NCBI GenBank assembly: GCA_034430255.1 | Contig: DAOUEU010000115.1 | Span: forward strand, 1 to 14,033 | Direction: 5' to 3' | Origin: DATKYK01 sp034430255 | Lineage (GTDB): Bacteria; Chloroflexota; Dehalococcoidia; E44-bin15 | Length of the DNA stretch: 14,033 bases | Shown here: one piece after another, positions 1 to 6,519 of the stretch | Numbering within the stretch: position 1 is the first letter of the stretch | Layout: every line of letters starts with the position of its first letter | Position numbers and translations under genes: made by a program | The notes under the pieces: model-generated | What the model saw: only the letters and a program-made list of their open reading frames with translations | The model's database searches: none | What the model was told of the DNA's origin: nothing

Positions 1-90
1 CCATTATTTTATGATGTTATTGGCGTTGTGGCCGGCTACAACGTTATTCTGGATGAAAAAAAAGGTGCTCCCGGCCTTGTCATGATTTAG
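1..90 (+). CDS. C-terminal tail of an unidentified protein (5' end outside window)
   Basis: Frame 1 is open from the first base and ends at a TAG at 88-90, giving a 29-residue tail ending ...KKGAPGLVMI. The composition (hydrophobic strand, AGYN turn, then a charged DEKK segment) looks like the end of a globular protein rather than random sequence. I do not recognise the family. It precedes the por operon in the same direction, with about 290 bases between them, so it is probably a separate transcription unit. A chance open frame of this length is entirely possible. Confidence 0.4.
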   Translation, partial: PLFYDVIGVVAGYNVILDEKKGAPGLVMI

Positions 91-331
91 TAAATGGCAG
101 CTCCATATACATTCAGAAGGAGTCAGATACCAGCCGATTGGTCACTCAGCCGAACAAGGTTACCGTAAGCCTTTGTAGTAGTTGCTTGAATTCCACCGTG
201 TCGTCAGGGGGGAGAGGAAGCAACGGAGGGGTTTTAAATCCTTCAAATCGGCGCCCTTATCATAGTTTTAGTTCCTCTTTTTACTTCCCGACAATTTGGG
301 ATAGCAACACTAACGTTACTGCTATAACCGG

Positions 332-360
332 TTGCACTGCAGGGTTTTGAGGTATATATC
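332..360 (+). promoter_or_regulatory. Weak candidate promoter for the por operon
   Basis: TTGCAC (332-337), a 17-base spacer and TATATC (355-360) resemble a sigma70 promoter with a poor -10 element. It lies 22 bases before the porG ATG. The rest of the 91-382 spacer shows no gene, no clear hairpin and no riboswitch that I recognise. An open frame at 138-350 there has low-complexity Ser/Asn content and no family resemblance. Confidence 0.25.
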
Positions 361-382
361 ATGTTGTATAGAAGAGTATCAA

Positions 383-955
383 ATGGATGATATTACTGAG
401 ATTCGCTGGCACGGTCGCGGGGGACAGGGTGCGGTTACCGCCAGTGAAATACTTGCCGGAGCTGCTCTTGAGGAGGGAAAGTATTTTCAGGCCTTCCCTG
501 ATTATGGCCCTGAGCGCATGGGGGCACCGATCAGGGCGTATACCCGGATTAGCGCTTCACCCATCCGGCAGCACTGCCAGGTAACCGAACCTGATGCTGT
601 GGTGGTGCTTGATCCCACGTTAGTCGGGGTCGTCGATTTCACTGATGGCATTAAGGAGGATGGGGTGCTAGTGGTAAATACCGTTGCTACTCCAACGGAA
701 CTGAGAAAGCAGCTAAGGTTTAACCAGGGTAAAATATTTACCATTGATGCCACTCGTATTGCACTGGATACGATAGGGCGAAATATCCCCAACACCCCCA
801 TGATTGGTGCCTTGATTAAGGCTATGGGTGTGGTAAGCAAGGAGGGTGCCTGTAAGGAGCTTAAAAAACGAATGCTTTCAAAGGGGAGCGAAGAAATGGC
901 TAAGGCTAATGTCGAGGCCTTCGAGCGAGCCTATAATGAGGTAGCCGAGGTATAG
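383..955 (+). CDS. porG: 2-oxoacid (pyruvate):ferredoxin oxidoreductase, gamma subunit
   Basis: Gamma subunit of the four-subunit thiamine-diphosphate enzyme that oxidatively decarboxylates pyruvate or a similar 2-oxoacid to acyl-CoA, reducing ferredoxin in the cytoplasm. The 190-residue product opens with IRWHGRGGQGAVTAS; the GRGGQG loop (residues 11-16) is the family signature. FPDYGPERMGAPI follows at about 38-50, and an NTPM segment lies near 138. The length is normal for PorG. I start at the ATG at 383, because the frame further upstream (TTG 332) adds 17 residues unlike the family. The Shine-Dalgarno before 383 (AGAAGAG) is weak. It is the first gene of a gamma-delta-alpha-beta operon, and porD begins 2 bases after its stop. 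The substrate could be pyruvate or another 2-oxoacid. Confidence 0.92.
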   Translation: MDDITEIRWHGRGGQGAVTASEILAGAALEEGKYFQAFPDYGPERMGAPIRAYTRISASPIRQHCQVTEPDAVVVLDPTLVGVVDFTDGIKEDGVLVVNTVATPTELRKQLRFNQGKIFTIDATRIALDTIGRNIPNTPMIGALIKAMGVVSKEGACKELKKRMLSKGSEEMAKANVEAFERAYNEVAEV

Positions 956-957
956 CA

Positions 958-1302
958 ATGGGGTGTGACTCTTCTAATACAATCTCTATTTCCGGCCTTT
1001 CGAAAATCAAGGGCTGGAGAGAGATCCCCATCGGTGGGGTAATCGCCGACGCTGGCAACTCCCAGGAATATGAGACCGGAGGCTGGCGTTCTTTCCGCCC
1101 GATATGGGATGAGGGTAAGTGTAATAACTGTAAGGTCTGCTGGGTTTATTGCCCTGACGGCTCGATTCGCGTACGGGATGGGGTAGTCGCAGGCATCGAT
1201 CTTAACCATTGCAAGGGGTGTGGTATATGTGCGAAGGAATGCCCGCAGGGGGCGATAGAGATGGTTGAGGAATCTAAGGCAGAGGAGAAGGTAAGGCAAT
1301 GA
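958..1302 (+). CDS. porD: 2-oxoacid (pyruvate):ferredoxin oxidoreductase, delta subunit (2[4Fe-4S] ferredoxin-type)
   Basis: Ferredoxin-like electron-transfer subunit that relays electrons from the thiamine/iron-sulphur core to soluble ferredoxin. The 114-residue protein carries two complete CxxCxxCxxxCP motifs: C55-C58-C61-C65 and C85-C88-C91-C95, enough for two [4Fe-4S] clusters. The N-terminal 50 residues, with the GGWRSFRPIWD stretch just before the first cluster, are typical of PorD. The C-terminus is a charged tail. The porG stop lies 2 bases upstream, and its own stop overlaps the porA start in an ATGA (1299-1302), so translation is probably coupled. Keeping the delta subunit as a separate gene is the archaeal/anaerobe arrangement, unlike the single-chain clostridial enzyme. 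Confidence 0.93.
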   Translation: MGCDSSNTISISGLSKIKGWREIPIGGVIADAGNSQEYETGGWRSFRPIWDEGKCNNCKVCWVYCPDGSIRVRDGVVAGIDLNHCKGCGICAKECPQGAIEMVEESKAEEKVRQ

Positions 1303-2498
1303 CATTGCAGAAGGTGAAGGGTACCCCCGTTGCGCTCGAGGGTGATCGGGCTGTGGCGGAGGCAATGCGGCAGATGAACCCCGATGTGGTGGCCGCTTAC
1401 CCGATAACCCCCCAGACAGAGATCGTTATGCGCTTCAGCGATTTTGTAGCCAGCGGCGAGGTGGAAACAGAATTTATACCCGTTGAGAGTGAGCATGCGT
1501 CTATGAGCGCGTGCATTGGTGCCTGTGCTGCCGGAGGGCGCGTCCAGACGGCAAGTGCAGGTGCGGGGATAGCCCTCATGTGGGAGGTGCTCTGGGTGGC
1601 TTCCGGGTCACGTCTACCCATAGTGATGCACGTGGTTAACCGCTCTCTGTCGGCTCCCCTGAATATCCATTGCGACCATTCCGATTCCATGGGCATGCGC
1701 GATGCAGGATGGGTCCAGCTTTATGATGAAGATGTGCAGGAGGCATATGATAACGCCATTCAGGTCGTTCGTATCGCCGAGCACCCCGATGTTCTGCTCC
1801 CCACGATCCATGCGCTTGATGGCTTCATCTTGGGACACAGTGTTGAGAGAGTGGAGTTGCTGCCTGATGAGGCGGTGCAGGAATTTATCGGCACATACAC
1901 TCCAGTTCATCCCCTTCTGGATGTGGATCATCCCGTCACCTATGGCCCTATGGACCTCCAGGACTATTTCTTCGAACACAAGCGCCAGCAGGCGGAGGCG
2001 ATGGTGCGTGCGCTTGATGTGGTAGCTCAGGTTAGTAGGGAGTTTGGAGAGCTTACCGGACGTTCTCACGGTTTGGTAGAGGGGTACCGCCTGGAGGATG
2101 CTGATTACGTTACCGTGGCGCTGGGCTCCACCGTGGGAACCATCAAAACAGCTGTCGACCTGATGCGGGACCAGGGGGTCAGGGCAGGCCTGCTCAAGAT
2201 CCGCTGCTTCAGGCCATTCCCCGCAGAAGCGGTTGCCCAGGCACTGGCTGGTAAAAAGGCGATAGCGGTGCTCGACCGCTCCCTTTCTTTTGGCGCTCAG
2301 GTGAATCCTCTCTACCTTGAGGTAATTGCTTCTCTCTATACCCATGGCTTCGCCCCGAAGGCAGTCAATTATGCTTACGGTCTGGGGGGACGGGACACGA
2401 TTCCGGCCCAGATCTGCGAGATATATCAGGAGCTCATCAGGATCGATGGTGAGGGGATTACGGGACCAATCTTACGATATCTGGCGGTGAGGGATTAG
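1299..2498 (+). CDS. porA: 2-oxoacid (pyruvate):ferredoxin oxidoreductase, alpha subunit
   Basis: Alpha subunit, 399 residues, a usual length. It holds the pyrimidine-binding domain of the thiamine-diphosphate enzyme and the transketolase C-terminal-like domain. Visible landmarks are AAYPITPQTEI (33-42), PVESEHA (61-67; one of its Glu residues is the likely cofactor-activating acid), the glycine-rich TASAGAG (84-90), and NIHCDHSDSMGMRDAGW (122-138), which is characteristic of pyruvate-type alpha subunits. The C-terminal half has LKIRCFRPFP and DRSLSFG, typical of domain II. It overlaps porD by 4 bases and is followed 9 bases later by porB. The pyruvate assignment over 2-oxoisovalerate or other 2-oxoacids rests on motif resemblance only. 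I sampled three 60-base lines here and in porB and found about 64% GC. Confidence 0.93.
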   Translation: MTLQKVKGTPVALEGDRAVAEAMRQMNPDVVAAYPITPQTEIVMRFSDFVASGEVETEFIPVESEHASMSACIGACAAGGRVQTASAGAGIALMWEVLWVASGSRLPIVMHVVNRSLSAPLNIHCDHSDSMGMRDAGWVQLYDEDVQEAYDNAIQVVRIAEHPDVLLPTIHALDGFILGHSVERVELLPDEAVQEFIGTYTPVHPLLDVDHPVTYGPMDLQDYFFEHKRQQAEAMVRALDVVAQVSREFGELTGRSHGLVEGYRLEDADYVTVALGSTVGTIKTAVDLMRDQGVRAGLLKIRCFRPFPAEAVAQALAGKKAIAVLDRSLSFGAQVNPLYLEVIASLYTHGFAPKAVNYAYGLGGRDTIPAQICEIYQELIRIDGEGITGPILRYLAVRD

Positions 2499-2507
2499 GA
2501 GTCTGTG

Positions 2508-3437
2508 ATGGTGCTTAACTTAGAGCCTATTAGTGTGGAGCGAGATTTGCTAGCCCCCGGCCACCGGCTGTGCGCCGGTTGTGCTGAGACAATCGTAGTC
2601 CGCCAGATCCTGCATGCTGTAGGCGAGCCCGTAATCGTCGCCTCCTCTACAGGTTGTCTGGAGGTGTCGACGTCGCCTTATCCCTATACCTCGTGGCGCG
2701 TTCCCTGGATACACAGTGCCTTCGAGAACGCCTCTTCCACCATTTCTGGCGTGGAGACGATGTACCGTGCACTGGTGAAGCGGGGCAAGATCGAGGATAA
2801 GGGGCTCAAATTTGTTGTCTTTGCCGGGGATGGTGCCACCTATGACATCGGCCTCCAGTTCATCAGTGGCGCGTTTGAGCGGGGACACAGGTTCCTGTAT
2901 GTGTGCCTCAACAATGAGGCTTATATGAATACCGGAATACAGCGCTCCAGCGCCACCCCTTTCGGTGCGTGGACCACCACTTCACCGGTGGGGACTGCGA
3001 TCCCTGGCAAGAAGCAAAACCGCAAGGACATTGTGGCGATATTCGCCGCTCATAATATCCCCTTTGTAGCCCAGGCGGCGCCCCATGCCTGGCGGGACCT
3101 GATGTCCAAGGCCAAGAGGGCTATTGCAGCCGATGGTCCATCCTTTATCGATGTGCTTATCCCCTGCCAGAGGGGGTGGCGCTTCCCCACTGATGAGACC
3201 ATTGCTCTCTCTAGGCTCGCTGTCGATACCTGCGTCTGGCCTCTGTACGAGGTGGTCGATGGCGAGTGGCGGCTAAACTATTCCCCTAACCCCAAGAGGC
3301 CGGTTACCGACTGGCTCAAGTCCCAGGGCAGGTTCCAGCACATGCTCAAACCGGAGAACAAGCACATGGTCGATATACTGCAGGCAGAGGTTGACCGGCA
3401 GTGGGCCAGGCTTCAGAAGCGGTGTGAGGCTTCCTAA
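2508..3437 (+). CDS. porB: 2-oxoacid (pyruvate):ferredoxin oxidoreductase, beta subunit
   Basis: Beta subunit that binds the thiamine-diphosphate/Mg and the proximal [4Fe-4S] cluster. Numbered from the ATG at 2508 (309 residues), the cluster ligands are probably C22, C25, C50 and C220 (in LCAGC, STGC and LIPCQRGW). The diphosphate-binding motif is FAGDGATYDIG (about 105-115) through NNEAYMNTG (about 135-143). I prefer ATG 2508 to the adjacent GTG 2505 because TAGGAG (2496-2501) sits 6 bases before 2508. The length is normal for PorB. It is the last gene of the operon. A small hairpin follows the stop and then an AT-rich spacer, so transcription probably ends near here. Confidence 0.93.
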   Translation: MVLNLEPISVERDLLAPGHRLCAGCAETIVVRQILHAVGEPVIVASSTGCLEVSTSPYPYTSWRVPWIHSAFENASSTISGVETMYRALVKRGKIEDKGLKFVVFAGDGATYDIGLQFISGAFERGHRFLYVCLNNEAYMNTGIQRSSATPFGAWTTTSPVGTAIPGKKQNRKDIVAIFAAHNIPFVAQAAPHAWRDLMSKAKRAIAADGPSFIDVLIPCQRGWRFPTDETIALSRLAVDTCVWPLYEVVDGEWRLNYSPNPKRPVTDWLKSQGRFQHMLKPENKHMVDILQAEVDRQWARLQKRCEAS

Positions 3438-3441
3438 GAGT

Positions 3442-3463
3442 CTTGCTGCTCCAGTTCAGCAGG
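3442..3463 (+). terminator. Hairpin just after porB, possible terminator
   Basis: CTTGCTG (3442-3448) can pair with CAGCAGG (3457-3463), seven pairs including one G-U, with an 8-base loop, starting 4 bases after the porB stop. No U-tract follows, so it may be a Rho-dependent end or an RNA-stabilising hairpin rather than an intrinsic terminator. Confidence 0.3.
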
Positions 3464-3644
3464 ATAGATGATAAACTGCCCTCATTATAATGCACTCTGT
3501 TACTATATCCAAAGGTTGTATATCGAATCGAACGCCTGGGTCATAATGTAATTTTGAACTGCCCGTAATTGTAATTTCGCGGCAATGATTAAATAAACCG
3601 GTAAATTCGTTTATGTCTGAATCAGTTGGGCGAAGTTGACTTCA

Positions 3645-3673
3645 TTGACCTTTCATTATCATTTTGCTATATT
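3645..3673 (+). promoter_or_regulatory. Sigma70-type promoter of tRNA-Pro
   Basis: TTGACC (3645-3650), a 17-base spacer and TATATT (3668-3673), with an extended -10 TGC immediately before it, form a strong vegetative promoter. A second TTGAC lies at 3636-3640. The -10 ends only 7 bases before the mature tRNA 5' end, so the expected start site falls on or next to the first tRNA base. Confidence 0.65.
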
Positions 3674-3680
3674 TCACGCG

Positions 3681-3756
3681 CGGGGTGTGGCGCAGCGGCT
3701 AGCGCGCATGGTTTGGGACCATGAGGTCGGCGGTTCGAACCCGCCCACCCCGACCA
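3681..3756 (+). tRNA. tRNA-Pro (anticodon TGG)
   Basis: A full cloverleaf folds by eye: acceptor CGGGGTG (3681-3687) with CACCCCG (3746-3752); D stem GCGC (3690-3693) with GCGC (3702-3705) around AGCGGCTA; anticodon stem CATGG (3707-3711) with CCATG (3719-3723) around TTTGGGA, giving anticodon TGG at 3714-3716; T stem GGCGG (3729-3733) with CCGCC (3741-3745) around TTCGAAC. The discriminator A and an encoded CCA end it. The C1-G72 pair is the bacterial proline identity feature. The gene sits between the por operon and a decayed integrase, the usual setting of an element integrated at a tRNA 3' end. Confidence 0.96.
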
Positions 3757-3873
3757 TAGACCATAGATAGAAATATTGAGGGGCAGTGCACATGGTTCCT
3801 GCTGCGACCCAAATCTGAACAAATAGAGGAAGAGCGTACATGGTCTTCCCCAAGGCGGTTTCGCAATTGAGAC

Positions 3874-4307
3874 ATGACACTGGACACAAAACCTCACACC
3901 ATGCCGGGGACATCCCTCAGTTCCCCGGTAAAAGGGTATCTTCTGACACACCGGTCGGAAGGCAGCAGTCCCCACACGGTAGCCTACTATAAAGGCATCC
4001 TTCGCCGCTTCCTCTGGTATGCGGAACAGGAAAAGTGGCCCGATGATGCCCGGCTTCTCAACCAGTGGCAGATCCTATTACAGAGCCCGCACCGCCTTCT
4101 TAAACGGGGTTTAGCGAGAAGGGCTTCCTCGCTGATAGCCCCATGATCAGGGGGAAAGTGGCCAAACCCAACCGCAAGATGATCAAAGCCAATGCTCTGG
4201 AGCAGTTAGAGGGAATGCTGGTAGTATGCGAGGGGGGGATAAAGGTTTCAATAGATGAGGGTACTAAATCTACATCCAGTGGAAACATTCGCAAAGCAAG
4301 TTGTTGA
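3874..4307 (+). pseudogene. Decayed tyrosine recombinase (phage/ICE-type integrase)
   Basis: Remnant of a tyrosine integrase. The 3874 frame reads a typical N-terminal core-binding domain (SPVKGYLLTHRSEGSSPHTV, then YYKGILRRFLWYAEQEKW) up to about NQWQI. The reading then shifts frame at about 4075 to YYRARTAFLNGV, which hits a TAG at 4112-4114. It shifts again at about 4120-4125 (probable extra C in GGGCTTCC) to REG-FLADSPMIRGKVAKPN and LEQLEGMLVVCEG, the classic linker into the catalytic domain. No catalytic R-K-H-R-H-Y residues remain; similarity fades after about 4235, and that frame stops at 4305-4307. There appears to be an internal deletion between NQWQI and YYRA. Lying 117 bases after tRNA-Pro, it marks an old integration event. 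Homology is by motif recognition; no search was run. Confidence 0.75.
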
Positions 4308-4332
4308 CAGCTACAGAGCGTTGCATTATACT
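4304..4332 (+). promoter_or_regulatory. Near-consensus sigma70 promoter of the BaiE-like gene
   Basis: TTGACA (4304-4309, perfect -35), a 17-base spacer and TATACT (4327-4332, five of six matches) predict transcription from about 4339, leaving a short leader of roughly 26 bases that carries the GGGAGG ribosome site. The -35 lies on the last codons of the decayed integrase frame. Confidence 0.7.
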
Positions 4333-4364
4333 CCACTCACATTGCAATAAGGGAGGTTCTTGTC

Positions 4365-4886
4365 ATGACTGAGCTTGAGAAGCTAAAAGCAAGGGTCAGG
4401 ATTTTAGAAGACATAGAGTCTATTAGGAGGCTAAGAAATAAATACTTCCGATGCTTAGACGGAAAGCTATGGAATGAAATCGCCGAATGCTTTACTGAAG
4501 ATGTGAAAACGAGCTACTTCAACGGAGAGATTAAGGTAGATGGTCGAGAGGAAGTTGTAAATTTCTTTAAAATAGGTCTAACGGATGTTCTGCTTGCAAT
4601 GCACCATGGTCATCACCCTGAGATTGAGATAACAAGTGAAACAACAGCAAGGGGTACGTGGGAATTATTCAACTATATGATTGACACGGTTAATAATAGG
4701 GGACAACGCATTTCGGGTGTCTATCAAGATGAGTATGTTAAAGAAAACGGCCAATGGAAGATAAAATCGATAGTCTGCAACCAGATCTTTCAAGAAAACT
4801 GGGATAATAAGGATATACCAAGTTTAAAGCTTACCGTACGCGGCACTCCACAATATGCCGCCACGCCCTCATGGCGAACAAAATAA
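4365..4886 (+). CDS. SnoaL/NTF2-fold protein resembling bile-acid 7-alpha-dehydratase BaiE
   Basis: Small cytoplasmic alpha+beta-barrel protein of 173 residues. A GGGAGG (4351-4356) sits 8 bases before the ATG. From memory of clostridial BaiE (cholyl-CoA 7-alpha-dehydratase), the N-terminal half is strikingly similar: KYFRCLDGK-W, TSY-NG, MH-GH-PEI and GQW align without large gaps. BaiE catalytic residues Y30, D35 and H83 correspond to Y27, D32 and H80. BaiE D106 corresponds to N103 (GTWELFN against GRWYLED), so one catalytic acid is an Asn. It may therefore be a dehydratase or isomerase with altered chemistry, or a non-catalytic binder. Three 60-base lines counted here give about 41% GC, far below por, consistent with transfer on the element marked by the integrase relic. 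It has its own promoter and is followed by 465 non-coding bases. Confidence 0.72.
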   Translation: MTELEKLKARVRILEDIESIRRLRNKYFRCLDGKLWNEIAECFTEDVKTSYFNGEIKVDGREEVVNFFKIGLTDVLLAMHHGHHPEIEITSETTARGTWELFNYMIDTVNNRGQRISGVYQDEYVKENGQWKIKSIVCNQIFQENWDNKDIPSLKLTVRGTPQYAATPSWRTK

Positions 4887-5351
4887 CCATTACAACTAGT
4901 GACTAACCCAGTTCAGCGACTGTATAATCAAACTTGTGTTTGTTAAAGGTGTATCACAAATATTGCCTAATGCTCATATTCAAGTGATAGCAAAATAGTG
5001 TGGTCTATAGTTTTCAAAATTACCAATTCGATTATGCTAATCATTTCAATTGGGTAAAAAGGCAAGGATATCATATCACAACTCTTATTATATAGTGACG
5101 ATGAGACAATGGCAGATAATAGTACAGTGAGCGATACAAAATCTGAACTATATCTTCTATTCGGGGTTACGGGTATGTACGGGAATGCAGTATCGATAAA
5201 TATTGGCAAGGCTGCAAGATCATTTAGTCGTGGGAGTACGGGGCGCAACTGGGCCGATTTGGTATCTGCCGAGCCTATATGATATACCCTTACAAACTAA
5301 CGCTCTGGCCTATATTTATTGTGGAGAATATGTCTAGAGGTGTAACGATCT
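4887..5351. other. 465-base AT-rich spacer without a convincing gene
   Basis: No frame here resembles a protein family. The longest frame is on the minus strand at 4967-5248 and is low-complexity hydrophobic with no ribosome site. The spacer holds a large hairpin (5020-5057) and, at its end, a possible weak promoter for the dehydratase operon: TTACAA (5290-5295), a short 15-base spacer and TATATT (5311-5316). Together with the integrase relic it looks like decayed island DNA. Confidence 0.6.
5020..5057. repeat. Long inverted repeat (hairpin) in the spacer
   Basis: TTACCAATT (5020-5028) pairs with AATTGGGTAA (5048-5057) with one bulged G, and the loop contains a second stem, GATTA (5030-5034) with TAATC (5038-5042). 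On the minus-strand sense it is followed by TTTTGAAAAC, but no minus-strand gene ends here. It could be an operator or a relic of an element end. Confidence 0.45.
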
Positions 5352-6485
5352 ATGGGTAAGGACGATATTCTTAGAACATTCCGAGAGGTGATCCAAGGTC
5401 CAAGGAACGTCTATCTTGATAAGTTGCGAGACGATGGTGGTAGAATTATGGGGTACTATTGCTCCTATATACCAGAGGAAATCTTTACCGCTGCAGGCTT
5501 TATGCCCTATCGCATTAGAGGAGCAGGGAGTGAGGACAGCTCTGACGGCGATGCCTATATGAGCGCACGAGTATGCACTTTTGTCCGTCACACCATCAGT
5601 TTAGCACTGCGAGGGGAGTTCGACTTTCTTGACGGTGTAGTGCTGTTGCAGAACTGTGACCATATTCGCCGTGCCGGTGACCTCTTTGTTAAAAAAGTGA
5701 AATTGCCCTTTTACAGCATGCTTTCCGTCCCCAGAACTCCCAAAGAAAGACTCTTCAGTTGGTATCTCGGTGAACTGAAGCGGCTCAAGGCAGAGATAGA
5801 AGTTCAGTTCGGGTTGGCCATTACGGACCGAAAGTTGGAGGACGCTATCGCCCTGCACAATGCCACCAGGGAGCGTATCCGTAGCCTTTACGAGATGCGT
5901 AAAAAGGATGCACCGCCCATCACCGGGGAAGAGGCGCTAACCGTCACCATAGCAGCCCATCTCATGCCTCGGGATCAGTTCAATACCATAATGGACGATT
6001 TGCTGGCTGATTTGATGAGCGTGGAAGGTGCCAGAGGCTACAGGGCTCGAGTCCTCATCATCGGCAGCGAGCTGGATAACCCTGAATACATTGCAGGCAT
6101 AGAACAGCAAGGGTCCTTATCGGTTGCGGAAGTCGTCTGTTTTGGGCAGCGGTCCTTCGGAGAATTAATTGAATCCGGGGTGGATGATCCACTGGAGCGA
6201 ATAGCCCGACACAAGTTCTTTCAGATGCCTTGCGCCCGAATGGTGGAGTGCTTCGATGACCAGGTCGCTGTACTGAAAGATACGGTACGGGAGTTCAGTG
6301 CCGACGGTATCATTTTTCAGCGGATGAAGTTTTGCGATCCCTGGGCAGGCGATGGGCACAACCTTTACTGGAGGATGAAGAAAGAAGGCATCCCGTTCTT
6401 AGGCCTAGAAAGGGAGTATCAGGTTCCAGCCTCCGGGCAGGTTAAAACCCGTGTCCAGGCCTTCCTAGAACAGATGGGCAAGTGA
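5352..6485 (+). CDS. 2-hydroxyacyl-CoA dehydratase D / benzoyl-CoA reductase subunit C family protein
   Basis: One of two iron-sulphur subunits of an ATP-driven enzyme that adds a single low-potential electron to an acyl-CoA, for either reversible dehydration of a 2-hydroxyacyl-CoA or ring reduction of an aroyl-CoA. The 377-residue length fits HgdB/BcrC. Near the N-terminus, MGYYCSYIPEEIF-AAGFMPYRI (from about 33) is the family hallmark, with C37 as likely cluster ligand. Other conserved cysteines are C75 (ARVCTFVR), C102 (QNCDHIRR) and C328 (MKFCDPW). The C-terminal LGLEREYQVPASGQVKTRV is typical of the BcrC branch. A modest AGAGGTG (5336-5342) precedes the ATG by 9 bases. It is the first gene of an operon, with the partner subunit 34 bases on. 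The substrate is unknown. Confidence 0.85.
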   Translation: MGKDDILRTFREVIQGPRNVYLDKLRDDGGRIMGYYCSYIPEEIFTAAGFMPYRIRGAGSEDSSDGDAYMSARVCTFVRHTISLALRGEFDFLDGVVLLQNCDHIRRAGDLFVKKVKLPFYSMLSVPRTPKERLFSWYLGELKRLKAEIEVQFGLAITDRKLEDAIALHNATRERIRSLYEMRKKDAPPITGEEALTVTIAAHLMPRDQFNTIMDDLLADLMSVEGARGYRARVLIIGSELDNPEYIAGIEQQGSLSVAEVVCFGQRSFGELIESGVDDPLERIARHKFFQMPCARMVECFDDQVAVLKDTVREFSADGIIFQRMKFCDPWAGDGHNLYWRMKKEGIPFLGLEREYQVPASGQVKTRVQAFLEQMGK

Positions 6486-6519
6486 CCTGGATTCTAGAAA
6501 TGATCGGAAGGGGGAGAAT

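Noticed and set aside
138..350. 70-codon plus-strand frame upstream of porG
   Set aside because: It has Ser/Asn-rich low complexity, no ribosome site and no recognisable motif, and it sits in the promoter region of por.
1614..2345. Long 243-codon minus-strand frame
   Set aside because: It lies wholly opposite porA, whose motifs are unmistakable. The frame is a by-product of high-GC codon usage.
3667..3975. Minus-strand frames across the tRNA
   Set aside because: They read through the tRNA-Pro gene in antisense. The WAGSNRRPHGPKP-type string is a well-known false translation of tRNA genes.
4967..5248. 93-codon minus-strand hydrophobic frame
   Set aside because: It has no Shine-Dalgarno and no family resemblance, and it spans a strong hairpin in AT-rich spacer. 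It is probably chance.
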